This document shows positions 5,121-10,920 of a stretch of 10,920 bases of DNA, piece by piece; the first letter of the stretch is position 1; each line of letters opens with the position of its first letter. The position numbers and the translations under genes are program-made. The DNA comes from Actinomycetota bacterium (GTDB lineage: Bacteria; Actinomycetota; Actinomycetes; Acidothermales; Acidothermaceae), in assembly GCA_003134755.1 (NCBI GenBank), contig PLCK01000190.1, positions 1-10,920 of the forward strand, in the 5' to 3' direction. The notes under the pieces are model-generated. The model ran no database searches. It saw only the letters and a list, made by a program, of their open reading frames with translations, and had not been told where the DNA came from.

Positions 5121-6251
5121 ATGAGCGCCGAACTAATGACGCCTGCATCACCCCCCAAGCCCGACGTCTTTCCGGTGTCAGGCATGGACGCCGTGGTGTT
5201 CGCCGTCGGCAACGCCCGGCAGGCCGCACACTTCTACTCGACGGCGTTCGGCATGCAGACCGTCGCCTACCGCGGCCCCGAGACCGGCGACGCCGCCCAT
5301 GCGACCTACGTCCTGCGCTCGGGCGGCGCGCGCTTCGTCTTCACGACCGCAATTCGCACCGACGATCCGCTCGCCCGGCACGTCGCGGCCCACGGTGACG
5401 GTGTCGTCGACCTCGCCATGGAGGTGCCCAACGTCCGGGCTGCGTACGCACACGCGATCGGCGCGGGTGCCCGAGGCGTCGAAGAGCCCCACGACATGGA
5501 GGACGAGCACGGTGTCGTCGTCCACGCCTCGATCGCTACGTACGGCGAGACTGTGCACTCACTCGTCGACCGCTCGCGGTATTCCGGGCCGTATCTGCCG
5601 GGATTCGTCGAGCTGGCGCCGATGGTTCCGCCGCCGGCCAAGCGGTTCTTCCAGGCCATCGACCACTGCGTGGGAAACGTCGAGCTCGGCCACATGGACG
5701 AGTGGGTCGACTACTACCACCGCGTGATGGGCTTCACGAACATGAAGGAGTTCGTCGGCGACGACATCGCCACCGAATACTCCGCCCTCATGTCGAAAGT
5801 CGTTGCCGACGGATCGCGCAAGGTGAAGTTCCCATTGAACGAGCCCGCGATTGCGAAGAAGAAGTCGCAGATCGACGAGTATCTCGAGTTCTACGGCGGC
5901 CCCGGCGTCCAGCACGTCGCGCTGGCCACGAACGACATCGTGAACTCGGTGCGCGAGATGCACGCAGCCGGTGTCGAGTTCCTTGCCACGCCCGACAGCT
6001 ACTACGACACCCTCGGTGAGTGGGTCGGTTCGACCCGCGTGCCGCTCGACGAGTTGCGCGAGTTGAAGATTCTCGCCGACCGTGACGAGGACGGGTACCT
6101 GTTGCAGATCTTCACCAAGCCGGTGCAGGACCGGCCCACCGTCTTCTTCGAGTTGATCGAACGGCACGGCTCGATGGGCTTCGGCAAAGGCAATTTCAAG
6201 GCCCTGTTCGAGGCGATCGAACGCGAGCAAGCCAAGCGCGGCAACCTCTAG
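5121..6251 (+). CDS. hppD: 4-Hydroxyphenylpyruvate dioxygenase
   Basis: Fe(II)-dependent dioxygenase converting 4-hydroxyphenylpyruvate plus O2 to homogentisate and CO2, the second step of tyrosine breakdown, in the cytosol. The protein is 376 residues, normal for the family, with two vicinal-oxygen-chelate halves. The iron ligands are all present: His182 (AIDHCVGNV), His265 (GVQHVALATNDI) and Glu344 (VFFELIERHG). The C-terminal helix GFGKGNFKALFEAIEREQ and the block FPLNEPA fit HPPD rather than hydroxymandelate synthase. ATG 5121 is set by GAGGAGG (5109-5115) with 5 nt spacing and by the family's N-terminus; the frame stays open much further upstream, but that part is antisense to the regulator gene. 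The divergent Lrp-type gene is the probable regulator. No other tyrosine-pathway gene (homogentisate dioxygenase, fumarylacetoacetase) lies in the window. Confidence 0.96.
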   Translation: MSAELMTPASPPKPDVFPVSGMDAVVFAVGNARQAAHFYSTAFGMQTVAYRGPETGDAAHATYVLRSGGARFVFTTAIRTDDPLARHVAAHGDGVVDLAMEVPNVRAAYAHAIGAGARGVEEPHDMEDEHGVVVHASIATYGETVHSLVDRSRYSGPYLPGFVELAPMVPPPAKRFFQAIDHCVGNVELGHMDEWVDYYHRVMGFTNMKEFVGDDIATEYSALMSKVVADGSRKVKFPLNEPAIAKKKSQIDEYLEFYGGPGVQHVALATNDIVNSVREMHAAGVEFLATPDSYYDTLGEWVGSTRVPLDELRELKILADRDEDGYLLQIFTKPVQDRPTVFFELIERHGSMGFGKGNFKALFEAIEREQAKRGNL

Positions 6252-6267
6252 AGCGGCGCGGCTGGTA

Positions 6268-7068
6268 CTACCTGGTTGCGGCGGCGCGGTACTTGCGCAC
6301 CGAAAGCGGGATAAATATGAGCAACAGCAGGAGACTCCAACCGAGCGCGGTGACGACCGGATGGTGCATCGACCACGCGGTCGACAACTTCTCGGTGCCC
6401 TTGTTCCCGAACAGTTCGCGAGCGGACGCGACCACCGAACTCATCGGGTTCCAATCGGCGATCGGCCGCAGGAAGCGGGTCAACTGGGAGGTGGGCACGA
6501 ACGCATTCGACAAGAACGACACGGGGAACAGCCAGATGAACCCGGCGCTTTGGGCCACCTCGACGCTGCTCACCGAGAGTCCGATCGTCGCCGACACCCA
6601 TGACATAGCGAAAGCGAACGCGAATATGACGATGTACCCGAGGAGTGCATAGCCGACGCTGCGGTGGATGCGCCAGCCGACGAGCAAGCCGCACAATGAC
6701 ATGACGACCATCACGATGAGGTTGTTCACCAGGTCGGACGTCGTGCGCCCGACGAGCACGGCCGACCGGGCCATCGGCAGACTGCGGAACCTGTCGATGA
6801 TGCCCTTCTGCAAGTCGTCGGCCAGGCCGATGGCAGTGATCGCCGAGCCGAACGCGACGGTCTGCGTGAAAATGCCGGCCATCAGAAACTCTCTATAGTT
6901 CACGCCTTTGGGATGGATCGCGCCGCCGAAGACGTAAGCAAACAACAACACGAACATGACGGGTTGGATCGTGGTGAAGATGAGGAGGTCAGGCACTCGC
7001 TTGACCTTGATGAGATTGCGCCTCGCGACGACCATGCCATCGGCGGCCGCTTGCGTGAGCACGCTCAT
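6268..7068 (-). CDS. ABC-2 type exporter permease, DrrB-like
   Basis: Membrane subunit (266 residues) of an ABC-2 family exporter, similar in layout to the daunorubicin-resistance permease DrrB. The N-terminal part RRNLIKVKRVPDLLIFTTIQPVMF leads into the first of about six hydrophobic segments. The conserved ABC-2 loop is seen in DDLQKGIIDRFRSLPMARSA, and the late block FLSNAFVPTSQL precedes LRPIADWNPMS, both typical of the DrrB/ABC-2 group. Its ATG overlaps the ATPase stop (ATGA), and GGGGGAG (7074-7080) lies 5 nt upstream, so the two genes are one operon. It converges with hppD, the stop codons being 16 nt apart. The substrate is unknown; drugs, lipids or a pigment made from homogentisate are all possible, and none is shown by the sequence. 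Confidence 0.92.
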   Translation of the reverse strand: MSVLTQAAADGMVVARRNLIKVKRVPDLLIFTTIQPVMFVLLFAYVFGGAIHPKGVNYREFLMAGIFTQTVAFGSAITAIGLADDLQKGIIDRFRSLPMARSAVLVGRTTSDLVNNLIVMVVMSLCGLLVGWRIHRSVGYALLGYIVIFAFAFAMSWVSATIGLSVSSVEVAQSAGFIWLFPVSFLSNAFVPTSQLTRFLRPIADWNPMSSVVASARELFGNKGTEKLSTAWSMHHPVVTALGWSLLLLLIFIPLSVRKYRAAATR

Positions 7069-8126
7069 GACGACTCCCCCTTGTCGCCGCGGCGGCCGCG
7101 TTTCTTCGCCGCTGCAGCCTCGCCAGCCTCTTCGGCGGCGTGCCCGGTCAGGGCCAGGAACACGTCGTCGAGCGTCGGACGCCGAATGCCCACGTCCTGG
7201 ACGACGACGCCCGCCGCGTCGAGTTGACGAAGTGCCTCGATGAGTACTGCGGATCCGCCCTCGACCGCGACACCTGCCGAGTGCGCCTTCTCCTCGGTCG
7301 TCGGTTCGCCGACACCCACCTTGCGAAGGATGTCAACCGTCGCAGCCAATTCGGAGGCGCTCGACACTGTCAGTTCGAGACGCTCGCCACCAATCTGCGA
7401 CTTCAACTCGTCGGACGTACCGCGCGCGATCACCTTGCCGTGATCGATGACGACGATGGCGTCGGCGAGCCGATCGGCTTCCTCGAGATACTGCGTGGTC
7501 AGCAGCAACGTCGTGCCGCCGCCGACGAGTTCTTCGATCACATCCCACATGCCGAGCCGGCTGCGCGGGTCGAGCCCGGTGGTCGGCTCGTCGAGAAACA
7601 ACACCCTCGGATTCGCCACCAGGCTGCCCGCGAGGTCGAGACGGCGTCGCATGCCGCCGGAGTACGTCTTCACGACCCGGTTCGCCGCATCGACGAGGTC
7701 GAAACGCTCGAGCAGCTCGTCGGCGCGAGCCCGGGAGGCCGCCTTGCCGAGGTGGTACAGGTTGCCGATCATGTCGAGGTTCTCGCGACCGGTCAGGTAC
7801 TCGTCGACTGCTGCGTTCTGCCCCGACATCCCGATCGTGCGACGAACCGCATCGGCGTCATGGACGACGTCCAGCCCGGCGACGGTCGCGTGGCCGCTGT
7901 CGGGCTCGAGCAGGGTGGTGAATATGCGTACGGCCGTGGTCTTGCCGGCACCGTTCGGGCCGAGCAGGGCCATCACGGTGCCTTCGGGAACGTCGAGGTC
8001 GATCCCGTCAAGCGCGCGGACCTCGCCGTAGTGCTTGACCAGGCCGTGAGCGACGATCGCACCGGCGCCGGCACGGGTACTGCCAGCGCGCCCGGCGGCG
8101 GACGGTTCCGGTGTAGCGGCCACCAT
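7065..8126 (-). CDS. ABC exporter ATPase, DrrA-like
   Basis: Nucleotide-binding subunit (353 residues) paired with the downstream permease. It shows Walker A GPNGAGKTT (56-64), Q-loop Gln103, signature YSGGM (155-159), Walker B VLFLDEPT (175-182), and TTQYLEEADRLAD (from 210), where the usual switch His is Gln212. This Gln is a known trait of DrrA-type ATPases. The C-terminal tail has GIRRPTLDDVFLALTG, the regulatory region of the DrrA family, then an Ala/Glu stretch and a basic KKRGRRGDK end. I start it at ATG 8126 because AGGGAG (8135-8140) lies 8 nt upstream and homology begins shortly after; the open frame extends to 8255 but that part has no family similarity that I recognise. The gene is preceded by a strong inverted repeat. 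Confidence 0.93.
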   Translation of the reverse strand: MVAATPEPSAAGRAGSTRAGAGAIVAHGLVKHYGEVRALDGIDLDVPEGTVMALLGPNGAGKTTAVRIFTTLLEPDSGHATVAGLDVVHDADAVRRTIGMSGQNAAVDEYLTGRENLDMIGNLYHLGKAASRARADELLERFDLVDAANRVVKTYSGGMRRRLDLAGSLVANPRVLFLDEPTTGLDPRSRLGMWDVIEELVGGGTTLLLTTQYLEEADRLADAIVVIDHGKVIARGTSDELKSQIGGERLELTVSSASELAATVDILRKVGVGEPTTEEKAHSAGVAVEGGSAVLIEALRQLDAAGVVVQDVGIRRPTLDDVFLALTGHAAEEAGEAAAAKKRGRRGDKGESS

Positions 8127-8173
8127 CAGATGCACTCCCTCTGCACGCCTCACGGCGCTTTGAGAACCGCCAA

Positions 8174-8203
8174 TCGGTCGCTCGACGTCTCGCAGGCGAC
8201 CGA
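8174..8203. promoter_or_regulatory. 8-bp inverted repeat upstream of the DrrAB-like operon
   Basis: TCGGTCGC (8174-8181) and GCGACCGA (8196-8203) are exact reverse complements with a 14-nt spacer. The site lies 48-77 nt upstream of the ATPase start, in the 143-nt gap after the threonine dehydratase gene, so it is either an operator (DrrAB-type exporters are often under TetR-type repressors) or an mRNA hairpin. A TTGACT -35-like hexamer is also seen on the minus strand in this gap, without a good -10. Confidence 0.45.
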
Positions 8204-8269
8204 CTCCCGCAAAGGTGAAGTCAACCCAGTTATCGGCCAGCTCACGCGGCCGCACTGGTTTGCAATGGT

Positions 8270-9499
8270 TCAGGAGAATGCGACCCGATATCCGTGCGCG
8301 CGCAACAGGTCGAGAACGTCGGCGGAATGCTCGGGGCCACGCGTCTCGACCTGCAACGCGACCTCGACCTCGTCAACGTGCAACGACGGCCCGGTCCGTT
8401 CGTGGACGACGTCGAGCACGTTGCCGCCCGCGTCGGCGAGGGTATGCAGCAATGCCGCGAGTGCGCCTGGGTGGTCGGCGATGCGCACCTCGAACGACAG
8501 GTAACGACCGGCGGCGGCGAGTCCGTGCCTGAGGATCCGCACGAGCAGCAGCGGATCGACGTTGCCACCCGAAAGAACGGCGACAACCGGCGCCTCGAAG
8601 TCACCGGGTGTATCGAGCAGGGCGGCCACAGCTGCTGCTCCTGCTGGTTCGACGACCAATTTGGCGCGCTCGAGACAGAACAGCAGCGCGCGCGACATCG
8701 AATCCTCCGAGACCGTCACGATCCGCTCGACGTTGTCGCGTACGAGCCCGAACGTGAGGTCGCCCGGACACCCGACCGCTATCCCGTCGGCAATCGTCGT
8801 CATGGCATCGAGTGCAACAGGTGCGCCGGCCGCCAGCGACGCGGGAAACGCGGCCGCACCCGCAGCTTGCACGCCGACGACGGTGATGTCGGGCCGCAAA
8901 GCCTTGGCCACCACCGAGATCCCTGACAGCAGCCCGCCGCCTCCGGTGCTCACGACGATCGTCTTCACTTGTGGGCACTGCTCGAGAATCTCCAGGCCGG
9001 TCGTCGCCTGTCCGGCGACGATGTCGGGATGGTCGAACGGATGGATGAGCACGCTGCCGGTCTTGTCCGCGTACGCCTTCGCCTCGACCAACGCGGCGTC
9101 GACGGTATGGCCGGAGAAATGGATCTGCGCGCCGTACTTACGGGTCGCCTCGACCTTCGGCAGCGGTGCGCCCTCCGGCATGAATACAGTCGCCTTGGCA
9201 CCGAGCAAGGAGGCCGCGAGCGCGACACCCTGAGCGTGATTGCCGGCACTCGCAGCGACCACGCCACGGGCCCGCTCGGCGTCGGTCAGCCTGGCGATCC
9301 TGACATAGGCGCCACGAATCTTGAACGAGCCGGCCCGCTGAAGGTTCTCGCACTTGAGATAGACATCGCCGCCGATCAGCTCGGCAAGAGCCCGCGACGT
9401 CTCGATCGGCGTCCGGCGAGCTACCCCCTCGATCAACGTGGCGGCTGCCCGTGCGTCGTCGAGCCATGCCTGCCGATCCCGGTCGGCTGGATCTGCCAT
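8270..9499 (-). CDS. ilvA: Threonine dehydratase (ammonia-lyase) with C-terminal ACT-like domain
   Basis: PLP enzyme that deaminates threonine to 2-oxobutanoate, the first step towards isoleucine, or a catabolic reaction. The 409-residue protein has the PLP lysine Lys60 in AGSFKIRGAY, the substrate loop SAGNHAQG (84-91), the phosphate-binding loop TGGGGLLSG (185-193) and SGGNVD (310-315). Residues from about 334 (YLSFEVRIADHPGALAALL) form one ACT-like regulatory domain. The length and single short tail match the roughly 400-residue IlvA group rather than the long biosynthetic E. coli enzyme with two ACT-like units. ATG 9499 agrees with the usual N-terminus but has no clear ribosome site; an open frame extends to 9613 and would overlap the divergent hydrolase gene. 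It lies 143 nt ahead of the DrrA-like gene on the same strand. Confidence 0.95.
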   Translation of the reverse strand: MADPADRDRQAWLDDARAAATLIEGVARRTPIETSRALAELIGGDVYLKCENLQRAGSFKIRGAYVRIARLTDAERARGVVAASAGNHAQGVALAASLLGAKATVFMPEGAPLPKVEATRKYGAQIHFSGHTVDAALVEAKAYADKTGSVLIHPFDHPDIVAGQATTGLEILEQCPQVKTIVVSTGGGGLLSGISVVAKALRPDITVVGVQAAGAAAFPASLAAGAPVALDAMTTIADGIAVGCPGDLTFGLVRDNVERIVTVSEDSMSRALLFCLERAKLVVEPAGAAAVAALLDTPGDFEAPVVAVLSGGNVDPLLLVRILRHGLAAAGRYLSFEVRIADHPGALAALLHTLADAGGNVLDVVHERTGPSLHVDEVEVALQVETRGPEHSADVLDLLRAHGYRVAFS

Positions 9500-9512
9500 G
9501 CCCGAAGTCTGG

Positions 9513-9552
9513 CACCGAACCAAAGATTGCGAGGACCGACTCGGTTTCGGTG
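9513..9552. promoter_or_regulatory. Cluster of ACCGA/TCGGT half-sites between ilvA and the hydrolase
   Basis: CACCGAA (9513-9519) and TTCGGTG (9546-9552) are exact reverse complements. Between them lies the perfect palindrome ACCGA-C-TCGGT (9535-9545). In all, ACCGA occurs twice and TCGGT twice within 40 nt of the 78-nt divergent gap. This looks like a shared operator for the two genes; the binding protein is unknown. Confidence 0.4.
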
Positions 9553-9577
9553 AGGCGATCCGGTGCAGGATGGACGA

Positions 9578-10462
9578 ATGCGCACCCAACTGGCTCCCAG
9601 CACTGTCGACCACGTCGTCGAGGGCATCCGGATCCGCGTCACCATCCTTGGCGGACCAGGTGACGGGCTCGACGGGTCACCGGCGGTGCTGCTCCTGCAC
9701 GGCTTCCCTACGTCGTCGCAGCTGTGGCGCGAGGTCGCACCCGAGATGTGCGCGGGCACCGACGACGACCTGCACGTGCTCGCACCCGACCTCGTCCAGC
9801 TCGGTGCGTCCGAGCGCACCGGTTGTCGCATCGACCTGGCCACCCAAGCTCGACTGCTGCTCGGCCTGCTTGACGCCAACGGAGTCGACAAGGTCCTCGT
9901 CGCCGGTCACGGACTCGGCGGCGCGGTCGCCGTTCATCTCGCTGCACTCGACGGACGCCGAGTGGCCGGCCTCGCGCTGCTCGACAGCCCGCTGCATGCC
10001 GACGTCTGGCCGGTCACCGGCGCATTGCCCATGCTGATCCCCGGCATTCGGGAGATCTGCGCTCGCGCGCTACCCGTCGTGCCGTGGCTCGCCGAGCGGT
10101 TGCTCGCGACCTTCGTCGGCCAGGGGAGCGAAGCCAACGGGCAGCGCCCGCTCGACCGTTACGTCGAGGAGCTGCGCAAACCGGGAGCCGCCCGCGGACT
10201 CGTGCATTTCGCGACCGCGGTCGACCCGGTCGCCATCGAAGCAGCGTGGCACATCGTGCGCGCCTCGGCGCCGCCGACACTCATCATGTGGGGCGCCGAG
10301 GACCGCGTGCACAACCTCGCCTACGGACGGCGCGTGGCCGGCGAACTTCCCAGCGCAGCGTGGGTTCCGATCGCCGGTGCCGGTCACCTGCTGCCCGAGG
10401 AGCGACCGGAGCGGGTCGCCGAGGAACTCGTCGCATTCCACGCCGAGGTCGCCGGAGGCTGA
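9578..10462 (+). CDS. Alpha/beta-hydrolase fold protein with nucleophile replaced by glycine
   Basis: Protein of 294 residues with the alpha/beta-hydrolase fold. It shows strand-loop LLLHGFPTSSQLW (38-50, oxyanion-hole HGF), the nucleophile elbow VAGHGLGGAVAV (108-119), the acid strand LIMWGAEDRVHN (235-246, Asp242) and the catalytic histidine in IAGAGHLLPEERPERV (His270). The elbow should read G-x-S-x-G or G-x-D-x-G, but position 112 is Gly (GGA at 9911-9913), so the usual nucleophile is absent while Asp and His remain. It may be a pseudoenzyme, or act by a His/Asp mechanism like cofactor-free dioxygenases of this fold. ATG 9578 has AGGA 7 nt upstream; a GTG at 9563 with GAGG at 7 nt is a fair alternative. 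It is divergent from ilvA and ends 5 nt before the stop of the next, convergent gene. The substrate is unknown. Confidence 0.9.
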   Translation: MRTQLAPSTVDHVVEGIRIRVTILGGPGDGLDGSPAVLLLHGFPTSSQLWREVAPEMCAGTDDDLHVLAPDLVQLGASERTGCRIDLATQARLLLGLLDANGVDKVLVAGHGLGGAVAVHLAALDGRRVAGLALLDSPLHADVWPVTGALPMLIPGIREICARALPVVPWLAERLLATFVGQGSEANGQRPLDRYVEELRKPGAARGLVHFATAVDPVAIEAAWHIVRASAPPTLIMWGAEDRVHNLAYGRRVAGELPSAAWVPIAGAGHLLPEERPERVAEELVAFHAEVAGG

Positions 10463-10467
10463 GTCCC

Positions 10468-10779
10468 CTACGGTTCCCAGGTCTCGACAATGTCGAGGTT
10501 CAGGAACTTCGGCGGTCCGTCGCACAGCTCGGACATCCGCTCGGCGAACTTCTGCGTCTCCGGCCGGTTCGAATTCGCCATCGCCGCGTCGTAGGACTCG
10601 AACTCGACCAGGTTCAGATAGACGTCGGGCCGGTCCCTGTCCTTGGTGAATGTGCCGCGCACCACTGGGATCGGGCCACCGCTCGTCGCGGCGCTCTCCG
10701 TGCGGAACTCCTCGGCCAACGCTCTGACCTCGTCGGGTTGCGAGGTCTTGAACTCGATAATCTGCACGAATCCGGGCAC
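10468..10779 (-). CDS. Small protein, probable dimeric alpha/beta-barrel (ABM-like) fold
   Basis: Protein of 103 residues, function unknown. From GTG 10779 it begins VPGFVQIIEFKTSQPDEV and continues with PIPVVRGTFTKDRDRPDVY, then LNLVEFESYDAAMANSNRPE and LCDGPPKFLNLDIVETWEP. The pattern of beta-strand, helix, strand with VEF-S-Y-x-x-A-M-x-N-S is typical of small antibiotic-biosynthesis-monooxygenase-like or stress-response dimeric barrels, and I recall close relatives annotated as hypothetical in mycobacteria. The start is firm: AGGAGG (10785-10790) with 5 nt spacing. The frame stays open to 10896, but that extension is unlike the family and lies upstream of this ribosome site. It converges with the hydrolase gene, with 5 nt between stop codons. 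Fold assignment is by pattern only. Confidence 0.85.
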   Translation of the reverse strand: MPGFVQIIEFKTSQPDEVRALAEEFRTESAATSGGPIPVVRGTFTKDRDRPDVYLNLVEFESYDAAMANSNRPETQKFAERMSELCDGPPKFLNLDIVETWEP

Positions 10780-10920
10780 GATGCCCTCCTCAAGAGTGTG
10801 GATGCGGCAGAGCCTCCACCCCGCCACCAACTCGCGCAAGCCCTCACGCCACCGGCCCAACGCGCCCCGCCCTGCCCGCCCCTCCTCCGTGATCATGCAG
10901 TTGGTGTTACAGCACGCCCG

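Noticed and set aside
5121..6251. Hydroxymandelate synthase instead of HPPD
   Set aside because: Both share the iron ligands, but the FPLNEPA block, the length and the GFGKGNFKALFEAIE tail fit HPPD, and no glycopeptide-biosynthesis genes are nearby.
8127..8255. N-terminal extension of the DrrA-like ATPase to 8255
   Set aside because: No family similarity, it runs through the inverted repeat and likely promoter, and ATG 8126 has its own ribosome site.
7140..8504. 454-residue open frame on the + strand opposite the ABC ATPase and ilvA end
   Set aside because: It covers two well-identified minus-strand genes and their promoter gap and shows no recognisable domain.
10780..10896. N-terminal extension of the small ABM-like protein to 10896
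   Set aside because: The AGGAGG at 10785-10790 points to GTG 10779, and the extension is Gly/Arg-rich and unlike the family.
1..10920. tRNA, rRNA, CRISPR arrays, transposases, integrases or phage genes
   Set aside because: None could be seen on either strand; genes are ordinary chromosomal families with uniform high GC.

Overview
The window is GC-rich, densely packed bacterial DNA that fits a mycothiol-producing actinomycete (Actinomycetota). The best markers are an Mca-type mycothiol S-conjugate amidase and a GreA whose coiled-coil tip reads ENGGY, a form I associate with actinobacterial GreA. GTG starts and very high third-position GC agree. The genus cannot be fixed from this window. No tRNA, rRNA, CRISPR array, insertion sequence or phage gene was seen. 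This is mostly ordinary chromosome, with several local scars and control-like sites.

Layout. (1) 1-2526, + strand: the C-terminal end of malate synthase A (aceB), then a ruined FAD-linked glycolate/lactate oxidase (GlcD type) that keeps its N-terminus and apparently a scrap of its C-terminus, then an intact LctP-family lactate/glycolate permease. This looks like a glycolate-to-malate module (uptake, oxidation to glyoxylate, condensation with acetyl-CoA) whose middle step is lost locally. (2) 2527-2614: two stacked hairpins between convergent genes. (3) 2615-3777, - strand: mca and a translationally coupled small membrane protein with a Pro-rich tail. (4) 3778-4433: a divergent leader with a 3-codon ORF and a hairpin, then greA. 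(5) 4434-4503: a 29-bp tandem duplication at the convergent ends of greA and an Lrp/AsnC regulator gene. (6) 4476-6251: the regulator (-) divergent from 4-hydroxyphenylpyruvate dioxygenase (hppD, +), with a dyad between them, so the regulator probably controls tyrosine catabolism. (7) 6268-8126, - strand: a DrrA/DrrB-like ABC-2 exporter pair with overlapping genes and an 8-bp inverted repeat upstream. (8) 8270-9499, - strand: threonine dehydratase with an ACT-like tail, divergent from (9) 9578-10462, an alpha/beta hydrolase whose nucleophile is replaced by glycine. (10) 10468-10779, - strand: a small protein of probable dimeric alpha/beta-barrel (ABM-like) type.

The items most worth a second look are the serine-less hydrolase, the internally deleted glcD between two intact pathway partners, the tandem duplication at the end of the regulator gene with a similar sequence on the other side of hppD, and the dyads in three promoter regions. 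I did not find a clearly new multi-gene system.
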